A stretch of DNA of 64,000 bases from Bryopsis sp. KO-2023 (GCA_030272585.1 BSYQ01000004.1:124001-188000), one strand, 5' to 3'. Positions 36,601-49,862 are shown, counted from the stretch's first letter. Notes: a model not told the origin generated them from the letters alone. Program-made: numbers and translations.

Positions 36601-39600
36601 ACCTCATCTGTGGTAGGTAGTCCTGATAAGACTTTCAAAGTCACCATCCCGGCACCCCCATGCCCACTGTCAGATGGGAATCGGAGGAAAGATCTGGACC
36701 CTTGTCTCATGTCTGGCTGGAGGCCGAATGACGATGTGGAGCTGGCACTCTCCACGCTTTCCCCCAGGAACGCAGGCAAAGCTTCTGTATCTGGGCCCAA
36801 TCCCAAAGCTTTTCTCGCATAGAATATCAACAGATTATCATCTTGGAGGGCTGGGACTACCTGACAAAAGACGAAAAAAACCCACACAAAGCGAATCAGA
36901 GAAACGAAATGGAACATATTGACCCATGTCAAAAAATGACCGGATGCCTTTTTTTTTCATGCTTTTAATAATAATTTACAGGATTCCCCCTGTTTTCAAA
37001 TCAACAATCTTCAACTTCACATGTGAATATCCAGATTTTGTAGGGGGGGTTCACCTGAAGGAGTTTTCTGATGGCGACAGTTTGCTGAGCCATAATGAGG
37101 GACTCCAAAATCAACGAAGGGGTTTCCACCAAGTGAGCACATCTGTCAGACCAGGCATCCGGAAGGCATCGCAATGCAGCGAGCCCTAATTCCAGTTGTT
37201 TCAATTGATCGATGGATTTTGGCGGCAGCCGCTCCTGCAAGTAAGTCCCAGTATGACTCAACAAAACTTCTGGGCAGAGAGGATGATCAAATACATAATA
37301 TCGTTACGTTCTGCATCTATTCCAGGATGTGTGAATGGTTGAACTAGGATTTCCTCTTCCACTGATTTGACAGATGGCGAATTTGAAAATTCCATTCATC
37401 CAAAATCAGAGAGGAACCACTTGCCTTGAGTGACATCAGGAATTGCACCAACAGCCGACAGAGTCTCAAGGAAGGCGCTGAGGTTAGGACTTTGATTCCG
37501 ACTTCGAAAGCATCGTTCTCAGGGAAAGTTTTCAAGTAACGGAGGGCAGCCGCTGGGCCAGCCCCTCTGGCAGCACAACCATTCGCAAGCTCCTGAATTG
37601 CACACAAGGTGAGTTGACATGAGATCCTGGAATTACGCTGTTTCTGGAGGTTGAAAATGTTGATTAGTGATGCTGAATTGGAATGATGGAATCAGTCAAA
37701 AACTGACCTGAGTATAGGTTGCTCTTGCAGCAATTTTCAGTGTGGCAGGAACTGGCCTCAAATCCACAACTGAAATGGCTTCGGCCACGGCACCATCTTT
37801 AAAACACCCAAGAAAGAAAGGGCAGTATTTTCAGAAACCCAGCTCTTCAGGGATGATCGCCATAACAACACCCCCCACATCTATTTTTGGCATTATCCTC
37901 TAACACATCTGTTCTTGTCTGGGGCAAGTTGTTTTATTTTTGGTGCCAGAAACTTCTTTGGAGAGGAAAGGGTTGGTTTTGCTGATGCCAAGCGCATCCC
38001 ATATCAAAGAAAGATATACCAAAAAAAAGGCAAAGTACATGCAACGGAAGCTTCCCCTACCTGTGGCAATGAGTCTTCTGACAAGCTGCCCTGGATCTCT
38101 TTCAAAAAGACTGTCGACCTCGACCCAACTCTTGAAGTCAATTCCCAAGGGGCTTCTCAACACCTGGTGGTGCATTTCCAAAAACAAAAAAAGTAAAAAA
38201 TACAGCCAGCCAGACTTCTGAGCCAAACCCACGATTCTCCATATACCCTAGACACTGCCTGGGGGTTTACTGCAGGACTGAAATTGGTACAGGAATTGAA
38301 ACACAGTGGTGAACAGGGCTGCCTGGCCAAATTTTCGATAAATAAAACTCACTCTTTTGTACAGCTGGAGTCGAGCGACTTTTTCAGAAATGTTTGCCAG
38401 CATCTTGGAATCTGAATTTTCTGCTTCAAGCTGGCCCTTCGTTAAACTGTAGAAGTGGAGGGCATTATCTAGTGGCAGACATAGGAACCTTTGGTCTGCC
38501 AGTTCGATCGCTCTCGCTCTGTCTTTGACCTAAAAGTAAAAACCGCAAACAGAAAAAATGTCAAGAACTGCGGCGTGAAAAAAACCACAGCATAGAAAAA
38601 AAAATTGTATAGAATGTGAGGTAGAATATACAACATCCAAAATTCGTCGATATAGGTTGGGGTATATCCAGCTTATTCTGTACCTTTTTCTCATCTCTAT
38701 AGACAGAGAAAAAAAAAACTTAGTTAAAAAAAATCATATCTACATGTGGGGAAGAAAAAAAAAAAGCAGAAAGGGGTTTGGCAGCATAATCCCCTTCCCC
38801 CCTTGAAAAAAAAAAAAAGGGGGGGAGGTGCGGGGGAAAGATGGGATGTAGAGGGGTTTTTTTTTTACCTTTAGGCAAGCAACCAGGCTGATGGGCATCA
38901 AATGGAGAGGGTCGAGATTTGTTCCATTCTCGGATTCAGAAACTGGCACTTGCTCTGCCCCATCCTTCGGAAAGCTTGACACGATCATTGCCAAAACATC
39001 GTCTGAACAACAGCCCAACAACTCTCAATAATTGGTATAAAATTAGAAAAATCACAAATACACTCTTTATTGAAAGATTTTTATGTTGTTTTGTAAAAAA
39101 TCAATTTGGCCTCAACGCTACGATGCAAACCATCTGGGCAGCAAAACATTCCAATCGGAGCAAGATTGTTACATTCACTTGTTATTGTAGCTGATAATAG
39201 GGATAGAATGCCTACCTGGAATATCTCCCTCATAAGCCTTTTCAGCAAACTCCATCGCCTCACGGTATTTCGCATCCGAGAGTAAGTCTTGCACTTGATG
39301 CATCAGCCCATCCTTCTGTCCTTTCATTTGAGATTTTAAGGCCTCTGCTACAGCACCAGCACTCTTTTTTCCCACCTGAAAAAGGAAAAAAAAGAATGGA
39401 TATGCGTGTTTGTACAGGGCATAGGAGCAATGTGGAATTTCACTGGGGTCGATTATCAATCGACGGAGGAAATCTGTCGTGTGCTTTCCCCTATTGCAAG
39501 TAGAAATCCTCTGATGTGTAAACACCCAACTCTATTAAGACTTCGACGTCCTGATAATTATGGCTAGGGTTTCCTATCGGAGCTGATATCTCCACACAGT

Positions 39601-42600
39601 GCCAATTACCTCCGTTTCCAGCCACGTCCTGAGCGTCGGATATTGTGCCGTTTTCTCAATGGTAAACAGAGCAATCGCCTCCCCCCTCTCCAGCCCAGCC
39701 ACTTTGGCCAATTTCTTGCAGCCCTCAACATCCCTGACTTCCAGCAGATCCCGCTGAATGGAGTAGACTGCACACGTCAGCAAGACTCGCACCGGAGCTA
39801 GTCCAGCCAAAGCATGCACAGCTTCCAAACTGGGCATCGATTTGCCTCTGCCCGACACAGCAGACTCCGAGTCCTCTGTGTCAGCATGGTGGTGGGTTGA
39901 ATGCAAGGAAGACTGGGCGGTGATGGGGAAAAGCCAGGTTTTCCTGATTTCTCGGACCAAATCGACTTGAAGGACATTGGCGACCTTAGCTGCAGCCTCG
40001 ATGTGCTCCCGAGTGCGGGATTTGCCCACCTGAAAGTCAGACATAAGGACCCTACAGTTTGAAAAGAATTCATTCAAGTTTTTTGGTTTTCTTTTTGTTG
40101 TGGATGAACACGAACCCTACCAAAATTGACAGCAGCTCTTGAGGGCTCTGACCGAGCATGGCGAAATAGTTGTGGCCTTCCGAAGGTCCATCATCCCAAG
40201 TCGAAATGACATCGCCCACTCCAGCCAGATAATTGACCATGTCACTCAAGTATCCAGGTTTGGTTGCTTTCGGGGTCAGGGGTAGAGCTTCTTCAAACAT
40301 AGCTTTGCTCCTGTATGGCCATCGACAGCAATGGAAAATATCAAGGGATGTGCAACCTTTTTTCCCATTTCGAATCAACGATCCAGGAGCATTGTGGGGG
40401 GAAACAAATTGCGCAAAAAAAAAAAAGTAAAATAATAATAATTTTTTCAGAAATCAAAGCTTACCTTCGAGGTGTGGCTTCCACAGCAAGCTCCAAATTT
40501 GGCCCAAATCCAGCCACCTCCAAGGCACATCGCAGATCGGACAGAGAATTGTCATCTGTCAGAGCTCTGCTCAAATTGTGCAGCAAACCGCTGAGGTATT
40601 GAAGTCGGCCGCGATTGGCCGCCCTCACAGCATCCCTCAATCTGGCAAGCGCCTGTTTGGTTGAAAACAAATTTTAAACATATGCTGAGCAAGGACATTT
40701 CCGTTCAACAGAGGCATCGACGTTGATTGCGAGAATTACCAAAAAAGAAAGGAAAAGGAAAATGAAAGAAAAAAGAATGAAATGACAGCTGAAAGATTAG
40801 AACGAAGGCTGGCTTTATCCAGTTCGCTTTCTACAGATGAGATTTTCTGATCAAACAATTTTTTCATTCATCTCAGCATTTACCTTCAAATGCTCAGTTT
40901 GTCGTCGCACTCTTGCTACTGATTTGAGGGGGGTTCTCCATCCATCCTCAAATTGCTGGGCTTCACACGCCCCCAACACATCGCTTACCGCCAGCTGCCC
41001 TTTCGCACCCTCCATCACTTTCTTGACTCTTCTCACCACTGTGAAAAGCGATTGCATTTCGAAGGAGTCGATTGGTGGGCCCTGGCCAGATATGGACTCC
41101 CCCAACTGTGGTGTTGCAAGTCAAAAACCAAGGATTTAGACAAATTACCAAAAAAGCCACACTCACACTCCTTCTCATGATATTTACTTTCGTTTCATAT
41201 TCGTTTTCTGCAACCCCCTCCCCCCTTTCCTTACCTTCAGGACCATCTCCAACACCTCGCTGCTAACTGCTCGATCAGCTTTTTGCGACAGGCAAACATC
41301 CACCAAGTGTCCCAAATTCTCGATAATTTCGGATTCCGTTTTAGCTTCCCCGATTTTTTTGTCGATGGAACTCTTCAGTTTGGCGACAGGCTTGCAGAGC
41401 GTCGCTTCTTGTCGATTCAGCAATTCGAAAGCTTGCTCGCCTAACAACAGGAAAGACCCCACATCCTTCCAGCTTCCCTGAAAGTTCACGATCATCTCTT
41501 ACATATGCGTTCTAACGATTTTCCAATTATGAAAACTCCGCTGTTTTGCTCCGTGTTTACCTGTAAAGACATAAGGGTTGGATGGGAGATTGCAATTTTG
41601 ATGAGAGCAGCCAATCCAGCCTTAACTCCAGCCAGCGATTCCTTCACGAATTGGAGGTGGACAGCAGAAGCCGACGCCTCCCATGACTCATCCCCATCCA
41701 AATTTGAAGCTATGCATGCAGTCCAGTCACAGCCATATTAGTATTGTCATAATTTGAAAAAAATGAGCAAAAAATGAGCAAACACCCAGACGCAAGAGTT
41801 CAAATGGGCATGCAGGTTCTATGACTGTCAGGCAAACATCCACGTCCACACATGATTTTTTTTTTTGCTTGTTTTCAGGACTCACCCACTGATATGGAGT
41901 CTGCCGATGCACTGAGAACATTGACAGCACTGCTCAAGATTTTCAACACATCGATTGAGTTGTTTTTTTGACCCAAGGCTCCCTTTTTGGCTTCCCCCAG
42001 CATGAACTGCAATTCAACTCCGCCGGCTTCTTCTGGTTTCGCCCCCACCAATCGAAATATCGAGGAAAGAACGCTCAACAGCCATGCATGCACATATGAT
42101 CCCTTCAAACCTGGAAACCAAACATGACTCATTCTCCATACAGAAATAGCTAACCTCAAGTTGACCAGGGTGAACACTCTCGATAGAAGCCCTATCCCAT
42201 ATTCTACAGGTCAGACCAAGCTGGCATCAGGTCGAAAACTTTTACTTTAGTCAGCTCCTCACCAGAAAGGCAAACTTCCATGTTGTTGACCAGACTCTGC
42301 GTTTCGTTGAGCCACTTGGATTGGTCGGCCAGTTCACCTCGTCCATCCAATAGGTTGGAGCAAATCGTGAGCATTCCCACCATGGAGAGAATGACACCGC
42401 TTGCAGTGACTAATTGTACATCCCTCACAAGGGGATACTGCAGATTCGGTGGCAAATGAGCAACACAGCCCATCATGGTCTTCACCTACCGAGACCCACA
42501 TTTAGGTTCCATTTCTTTTACCATTGGGTGGTTTCAGTCCCAGTAAACTAAAACATACGTGGTAAAAACCGAGTGATTTAAATACTGATTCAAATGAAAT

Positions 42601-44556
42601 GAAATACGTTTCTAGCTTTTTTTTAATAAACTTTACCAGGATGCAGAGCATTGTTTTTCCCCTGTTTTTTTTCTGATGACAGTGGCTCACCAGTTCTGAA
42701 TCCATGTCGACTGCTGTTTTGTGCATCAACTCCAAGGGTGAGTTTTCATTCAAGGCGAGAAGAAGCTTCCCAGCCTTCGTATCAGAATCCTTCCCCCCTT
42801 GACGGGCCCCAAGGACCTGTTTTGCAACACCACAAATCAGAGTTAAGGAATTCTAGCACTAGTTTTTTCGTTACCTCGTGCCCTTTCCAGTATGGACTGC
42901 CTTCAAGAAAGAAAAACACTGCTGGTCGCTCACTTTCACCACCGGGCTATGGACAACTATGGATGTGAAAAAAAACGGATTGATTCTTTGTGGGAAAGGA
43001 TGGCCGACTCACCGATGCAAACTTGATGCTGGCTTTCAACAGCCCGATGGCACCAGACAGTTCACCGCCAGCCACAATGTCTTGACCCAGTGTATCCATC
43101 AGAGCCTTCCTTGATCGAAGAACCTTTATACGCACCTCATCAAAGTCAATTCTATTTGCTGATAATTCATCCCCAACCCATAAACGAATTCCACAACCCC
43201 CCCCCCCCAATCAACAGCCGTATTTGTAATAAATCCAAACATTCCACAGCCTGTCTCAAAACTAGCCTATGATATTGCGAAGCTTGAATAAAAAGATCCA
43301 GTGCTGCTAATGGGAAATTAATTACTGTGGCTGACTCAGCAGAGCAAAAAAGCCTTCCCCCTGCACAATCACTAGCTTGAAATCATCAGTGCCAACCAGT
43401 CAGGCTAAGCACATTTCTTTGGAGGTGCAAATCATAGTACCTGGCCAGGTTTTTCCGACCCCATTGCATCCCAGGCCACCAGAATTGCCAGACACCCTTC
43501 CAATTTGTTCCCAGATCCCAAGGCTTCTATCACAGAAGAGACATCCCCCTTTTCGCATTCCTTGGCCATTCTTTGCAGCCGTTTTCCCCCCACATGCCAT
43601 TGCATCACTTTCGCCTTTTGAAAACCAAATGATTTCCAGTCACTCATCTCGCCCGACCCTTGTTCCTCCAAATCTTTCCCTCCTTCACTCGATCTGTGCA
43701 GGAGCGCCACATCCAAAAGCTCCTGAAGAGCAATGGACAACTGCCACGGATTTCCGGAAGCAAGAACAGCTTGCAGCAAATCCCCTTGCAGCGAAGCTGG
43801 GGTGTATTTGACAGCCCTCTGCAGCACATTCTTGTATTTGTTTTCCTCCAGTTGGTTCCCTTGGATGTACTGCAGCGTCTTGACGGCTTCCCTGACACTC
43901 CCCGATTGCAGGCACTCTTCCACTGCTTCCAAAAATGCCGAATCACAGCCATCCAGGAACTGGGTGCACCCCACAGATTGCGAGGCTCCCTGTCCCTCCC
44001 TGATGGCTTGTGCTATTCCCCAAAGCACCACAGTTTTTAACTTGGCTGCTCGATTCAGACGCCCCTTGAGTTTTCCAGGTTTTTTGCCAGCCAAGAGTTT
44101 TTCCACCCCCTTCTGAATCCACCCAACCTCGGAGTCAGTCAGACGGCCTCCCAGAGATTCTGGACCATCCCCAGCACCCCCCTCTGGATAGAAACCCAAC
44201 TCCCAGTTTTCCTCCTTCCCTAGTTGGAGCATCAAGACCCCCAGCAGCGCTTTCAGATGCACCATCCGATTTCCATTCCCCTCCTCCCCAGTGACATCCT
44301 CCAGACTCGTCGCAAGGGACCAACGAATCCTCGCCCAATTCTTTTCAGAACCGCCCGAGAAATCCTCAGAGACGTCCGCTCCCGCCTCAGACTCTGCAGG
44401 AGGAGTTTCGGGAATCGCAATCAAGGCTTCAAGGGCGAAAGATTTATTCACTTTCTGTAAGTGCAGGAAAGTCAACCTCGCCAGCTCCCCCTCGTCCAAA
44501 GCGACATACTGGAACAGCAGGTGCACCAGCGCCGTGGATTCGTCCACCGCGGCCAT
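30650..44556 (-). CDS. spastizin / ZFYVE26 (SPG15) homologue lacking a FYVE finger
   Basis: Large helical-repeat protein; in animals spastizin binds spatacsin and adaptor complex AP-5 at late endosomes and lysosomes. There are 34 exons (complement): 43441..44556, 43013..43135, 42691..42816, 42263..42485, 41886..42110, 41561..41709, 41235..41477, 40884..41105, 40465..40652, 40121..40310, 39610..40029, 39216..39375, 38869..39002, 38353..38529, 38061..38163, 37708..37796, 37425..37592, 37055..37234, 36603..36860, 36180..36371, 35884..35994, 35410..35658, 34956..35194, 34498..34800, 34040..34240, 33615..33861, 33275..33471, 32959..33037, 32575..32754, 32176..32339, 31828..31950, 31429..31534, 31057..31147, 30650..30753. 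All junctions are in phase; 2359 aa against 2539 in human. Family signatures: HTFRGQPNLALFRVLMDLCS, HFLESARGHFQEALSSF, FNLAFRVLFEFR, LIHNIKGTVTDSELDK. No Cys cluster of a FYVE domain is present. A Ser/Gly/Arg-rich linker lies at 33615-34240. One intron is GC-AG. Confidence 0.87.
30805..30834. repeat. perfect 30-bp palindrome
   Basis: The 30 bases from cttgaaag to ctttcaag read identically on both strands, with AGATCTTGA repeated inside. It lies in the last intron (30754..31056) of the spastizin gene. Confidence 0.95.
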
Positions 44557-45783
44557 CTTCACGACACGTCGTTGCTGATCGAATCAGAACCCCTTCTCCC
44601 CCCACTGCACTCTTGGACTCAAGCAAGGTGATGCTTTCCGAACAGAAAAACACACTGTCGCGTCGTTCCCCTTCCAGTTAAGACGTCACTCCTTCACGAC
44701 CCAAACTGGTCGCCGCGCGAGTGAAAATCTCCAGACACGAATGATCCGTTCCCTCCCGAGCAGCCAGACGTCGTACCGAAAAAGCGACGGCTGCTATTCG
44801 CGGTTTCCGTGTCCTATCTCTGTGTTTGGAAGCAGAAAGTCTTAACGACGAGCAGGACTCCGACAGCAGACAGTCGTCCGTCCCAACAAGCCTTGCGTAA
44901 AACACCCACGACCGCGGCTCTGTCTGTCGCACAAGCATCTATTTATAGAGATGCAAGGAAAATCAATCCGCAAGGAAGAATAAAACTCGAATCCTTGGAA
45001 CACCCGACAAACTTGAAACTTGATTACAGTTTTACTTGAGGATTCAATTCAGGAGATACTTTTCCTTATTCTGCACTGTTAAAATCAGATGTTGAATATG
45101 TCTCGGATTACGAATCTAATGACTCCAATGTGAAGATCTCTGTCTGATCATGTTGTGTCTTGTATTGCCTTTTTCAGCTGTTATCTGTAGCATGTGGGTC
45201 TCTATTGCAGAAATCGATGCGTTCTGATCGCAGTATTTTGAGGGAGCAAATCTCCAGATCAAAACTGGGCAACTGCACTTCTTACAAGACGGATGAGGAA
45301 TTGACAACCGCTGGTGGGAAAATAGATCAAGGGGCTACACAAAGGAAGAGATGGCAATCCATCTTGGTTTGAATGTTATCCAATTCAAGTCCACATGTTA
45401 GATTAAAAATGAGAAAGCACTACTGCATTCCTCAGGTCTCTGGCAAGCACCACTCACACAACTCAGGACAACTCCGAGAACTGTTCCATATCATATCTGT
45501 TCTGTGGAGCTCAACAGAGTTTCCATTGTTGCATCATTCATAATACTTAAGTGGCATCCCATCAAATGAACTGCTCCATTTCGGAAAACACACTGAGAAT
45601 TTTGGTCCGTTGTGCGTCTGTGGAAAAGGAATCTCCATCAATTACTCACCTAACCCCCCAAAACCACTTTTCTTTTTTCACCCACCCCTGGGTCTGACTT
45701 TCCTTGCTTCCCCAACAACTTGATCCTCAGGAGAGAAACTAGACACCTCCACCCTGCCCACCCACCCGCCGGCTCCAGCATGG
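44557..45783. promoter_or_regulatory. spastizin promoter side and cyclin-Q 3' flank
   Basis: About 1.2 kb. Both flanking genes run on the minus strand, so the part just above 44557 should be the promoter and 5' UTR of the spastizin gene, and the part below 45784 the 3' UTR of cyclin-Q. No ORF was convincing. Confidence 0.45.
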
Positions 45784-47080
45784 TCATTGCTGTTTCCTTC
45801 CATTAGCCAAAACTACCACCATCATATCCATCAATGCATGCCCCACCTCCTCCACCTCAGCAATTCTGAACCCCAAAACTTCCCACCAGTTTTCCGACTC
45901 GATGGGTTCCTCCTCCAGAATGGTTGCCAAATGAACAGCCCCTGCCCCCAACACCTCTGGCTTCACTTGGAGGATCAAACTTGTGTATACCATGCAGTCG
46001 TTTAGAAGACAGGCAGTCGACCTCACCACATTACGGCTGGCTTTCAGCGAAGCACAGTAAGAGAGGGCATACTTGTGGGGGTGGTCCGTATTGACTCTGA
46101 ATTGAATAAATCGCAGCACAGTTTGCTCCATTTGGATAAGAGCATCTTTGGCCTCATAGTATTTTTCACCGACCAGAAACTGAGAGTTCGTCTTTGTTCT
46201 GTTTTCAGGTTTGTGCAATTCTGGGAAGACTTCGTTGGGGTCCAGGTCGTCGGGGTGGTGTTCTAAAAAGTGCAATACGTTCAGAAGGTCGGCTGTCCGT
46301 ATCGATGCCTGCACATAAAAATTATCTCTAAATCCATAGGATCAAGGCTTCATGCGTCCGCCCTCCCTCAACAATATACATCGAAAAAACGAAAAAAATG
46401 ACTGTAAAAGAAACATATTGGCAGTTTGGTCAGACAAAGTACAATCTGAGGTCTACGGAGAGGTGGCAATGATGTTGATGAAAGAGAAGCTTGCTGGTTT
46501 ATGGCCAAAGGCAACTATGACTGACACCTGAATGCTCACAAAAAGGAAAAATTTGCCAGGAAAGAGCTGGGGGTTCTCCCTCGAGGGCCGATTCCAAAAG
46601 AATTATCAAAAATCAAAAGCCAGATTGACGACACACCTCTTCAACTTTTGCAGCACCGAACAGACATGCAGCCACAATCATCTGCACCAATGAGTCCGCC
46701 AGGAGTCCCGACGAAAAACACACCAGCTGACCAAAACCTGATCAAAAAACTTCATTGAAAATTCATATATGTGGGAATCAAAAAGAGGAGGAGCAAAACC
46801 GCTGGCAATACCAAAAATTCCTCGAATCACATTTTCTACTTCCTCCACCCCTTTATCCATTGATTTTTTTGGAATTTTTTGGAATTTTTTTCCTGCTCCG
46901 CCACAAATTGTCAAGAGGACGCAATCCACTCACATTGTCGTCATATTTTCCAACAGGAACTGCTCTGAAAAATCTGTGAAGGAAGGTTAGTGCCGTTGCT
47001 GTGCATTGAAACTGGACATCCAGAAGCGTGCCGGCAGTGCGCAACACCACTGCATTCCGATAATGCGGAACCAAAGACAT
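45784..47080 (-). CDS. cyclin-Q (FAM58/CCNQ family)
   Basis: Cyclin-box protein related to human cyclin-Q, the activating partner of CDK10. Exons in transcript order (complement): 46934..47080, 46637..46681, 45784..46308; 238 aa in phase, close to human CCNQ (248 aa). Exon 1 encodes the first cyclin helices (TALTFLHRFF, VGKYDDN). Exon 2 gives the hallmark MIVAACLFGAAKVEE, equivalent to the family's IYLAGKVEE segment. Exon 3 continues with IRTADLLNVLHFLEH and LRFIQFRVNTDHPHKYAL, the typical F-x-HPHKYLL turn, then ENWWEVL near the end. An upstream acceptor would extend exon 2 to 46726 and insert 15 residues in frame; the shorter exon fits the family better. It is divergent from ETF-alpha with a 257-base gap. 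The CDK partner is not in this window. Confidence 0.88.
46863..46891. repeat. tandem TTTTTTGGAA, about three copies
   Basis: Three near-identical 10-base units in the first intron of cyclin-Q. Confidence 0.8.
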
Positions 47081-47337
47081 TTTTTGATGCCCAACAGAAC
47101 CAACACTTCCTGCTCAAAATGCGGACGGAACATTGATGGATCGATTCGCACCAAGAATTAGTCATAGGGCACGTCGGACTGGCCTGGCATCCACCAGCAA
47201 GAAACGTCAGTTGGGTCGATCACCTTCAACGTTAGTTTGCAGACGATTGCGTCGCGTGGAGCTGATATTCGCTTGTCGCGCGCTGGGCGATCGCTTCAAA
47301 TCTTTATTTCTACCTGCGACTTCTGGTGTTTCGCCAA
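47081..47337. promoter_or_regulatory. compact bidirectional promoter, cyclin-Q / ETF-alpha
   Basis: Only 257 bases separate the divergent start codons, so both 5' UTRs and core promoters must share it. It is richer in CpG than the neighbouring introns. No TATA-like element is placed convincingly. Confidence 0.5.
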
Positions 47338-49480
47338 ATGCTTTCACGGTCGCTGTTTGGGACGCTTGCGGCAAGACTGGGATCTCGTCCACCTAACGTC
47401 GCAACTGTTGCTGAGGTGAATCCCGGTATCGTCACTCTTTTGAAACAGCAGGGCTGTGTAGAGCTATGACTTCATTCTCGGGATGAGTCCGCGCGTGGGT
47501 GTCATTATTATATGTTTTCCTCATAGCTGAGCAGCTTGGTCGTCCTTGAACATGAGAACGGAAAAGTTGCTGCCCCCTCGTTCCCCGTACTAACTGCTGC
47601 TGGAAAGCTGGGAGGAGATATAACTGCGCTGGCAGCGGGGAAAAACGTCAAGTCGGTCGCAGAAGAAGCGTCGAGGGTTAAAGGCGTCAGCAAGGTTGAC
47701 GATGTTGATTGAAATTTTCCTGATTTGTTTTCGACACCCCCTAAAATCTGCTATGATTAGATCACCTCTCAAGGCACTTTTTATCTGATTAATTCAAAGC
47801 TTTCAGTAGCATTTGGTTGGCGGCTGACAGACTGACATGCATACTTCCTGTAGCTTAGGCTGCTGCACTGTAGACCCCACTGAAGAAGGACCAGAGCACC
47901 CAAATTCTCATTGAAATCGGTGAAATTATGCAGTTTGTGAAGAACTATGTAATGAATGATGGATTGTTTCTCAGGTTATCATGGCAGACAGTCCAAGTTT
48001 GGAGCACTCACTGGCTGAGCCCATGTCAGACCTCATTGCTCGTGTACATGAGAGGTTGGCCATTATCTTTACTGCCACCGAAGTTGTTTCATCGTTTATC
48101 TTCCGCCACTGGATCCCGCAGCATGATGTGCCATTTTCGAATTCATAGTTGTGTTGAAAATAACCACCCACTGGGCAGTGAAGTTTCCAGGGATTGCTTT
48201 TTGAATAGGGGCATGTTTTCCAGCATTGCAGGGGAAGATTTACTCATTTGCTTGCTCCAGCCTCCACTTTCGGAAAGAATGTGATGCCACGATTGGCTGC
48301 ATTGCTGGGGGTCCAGCAAGTCAGCGATATAACAGAAGTCGTGGATGCTGACACATATGTTCGGTGAGTCAGTCCAGAGGAAACTCCATGCATCTCTTTT
48401 CGGCAGTTGTCTGCCTGCTTAAAAAAATGGGAAGAATGATGGAACATTTGTGTGGTGTTGTCAGGCCGATTTATGCGGGGAATGCTATGTCAAAGGTTCA
48501 GTACTCAGCACCTGGAACGCGTGTTATCACGGTAAGGTTCCTCTGACCGTAGGTTTCAGTTGTTTTGACACAACAAAACCAAAAAAGTCACACATTGGGT
48601 CAGGTTTGCTGAAGTAGGTGGTATTTTCCGACTCCCCCAAAAAAGGGAAATGGAAATAATATTCTCAAGTGATAGAGCCCAAGTTCCCGAACACTTCGAT
48701 TCAGCAAGAATGGTAGATTTTCACTTCTCTTTAGTTTGACAAGTATTGTGGTGATATGTTCCTCAGGTGAGACCCACCTCTTTTCCTCCAGCCCCGACTG
48801 ATCCAGCAAACCAGGCAGAGATTGAGCAACTCGGTGGTGATGACCTGGCTGTCTGCAATGGTTGGGACGATAAAATCCAGTGGCTGAGGAAAGAGGGTGG
48901 TGGTGGAGAAAGACCGGAGCTAGGCTCAGCTCGCGTGGTGGTGTCAGGCGGCCGAGCGCTGCAGAGCTCAGAGAATTTCAAAATGCTGGAAAAACTGGCA
49001 GATACTCTGGGTGGGGCTGTGGGTGCATCAAGAGCAGCTGTGGATGCTGGAATGGTTCCTAATGATTGGCAGGTAGGTGGATCTCTTGGAAATAAGATTC
49101 AGAAGCTGCACATCTATCATCAAGTGCCAAATGTGTTTCTTCATGTATTCCCCAGGTTGGACAAACTGGAAAGGTCGTAGCTCCCGATCTTTACATTGCC
49201 GTTGGCATTTCTGGTGCTATTCAACACGTCGCTGGAATTACAGACTCCAAGGTCATTGTTGCCATCAACACCGATGGAGATGCACCCATCTTTCAGGTAA
49301 GTCTCTGTTTTCCGAGGACACTGCACCATGTGGTTTATCCTTTCTGTGTGTTTGGTTAACGAAGGATGATACAATTTTTGTGTAACTTTGGTGCAGGTGG
49401 CTGACTATGGCCTGGTGCAGGATTTGTTCACAGCATTGCCAGAGTTGCAAACAGCACTGGAAGCATTAAAGAAAACGTAG
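47338..49480 (+). CDS. ETFA: electron transfer flavoprotein alpha subunit, mitochondrial
   Basis: FAD-binding subunit of the matrix ETF heterodimer, which passes electrons from acyl-CoA and amino-acid dehydrogenases to ETF:ubiquinone oxidoreductase. Exons: 47338..47415, 47527..47694, 47975..48054, 48232..48363, 48465..48531, 48767..49072, 49156..49296, 49397..49480; 351 aa, all in phase. Exon 1 is a typical mitochondrial presequence ([16 protein letters not shown]). Landmarks follow in order: [44 protein letters not shown], then the FAD domain [46 protein letters not shown] and [17 protein letters not shown]. The length and residues match the family; nothing is missing. ETF-beta is not in this window. 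Confidence 0.96.
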
Positions 49481-49862
49481 CTCCTGATAGACTTCGGTAT
49501 AGTTTCTATGTACTGCTGAGAGAGGAATAGAATGTCCTAGCTGGGAGGATTGAGAGTGCAGTTTTGTGAACGGATTGATTTGTACATTGTAAATGGATAT
49601 GCTACTGTTGCTTAGGAGAGCTCGTGCGTTGACCTCATTTATTTGTTTCAAATCGTCTCGAGCCTGAGCTGTGAATCCAACCGATGAAACAGAACATTGG
49701 AATTCAAGTAACGTTTTTATCTTCTTAATCTTCCTTTCTGTTCTTTTTTTTGGGGGGGGGGCGGTCTTTGTTGAATGAAGAAAGACCAAGTTCTGTTCCT
49801 CTGACTGACTTGGACAAAGGCTGGATGGGGAAGGAAGCTGTTTCTTTTCCCTAAATCTGCCT
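49481..49862. other. convergent spacer after ETF-alpha
   Basis: About 380 bases holding 3' UTR sequence, a T-run followed by a G9 run near 49745-49762, and no coding signal. Confidence 0.45.
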
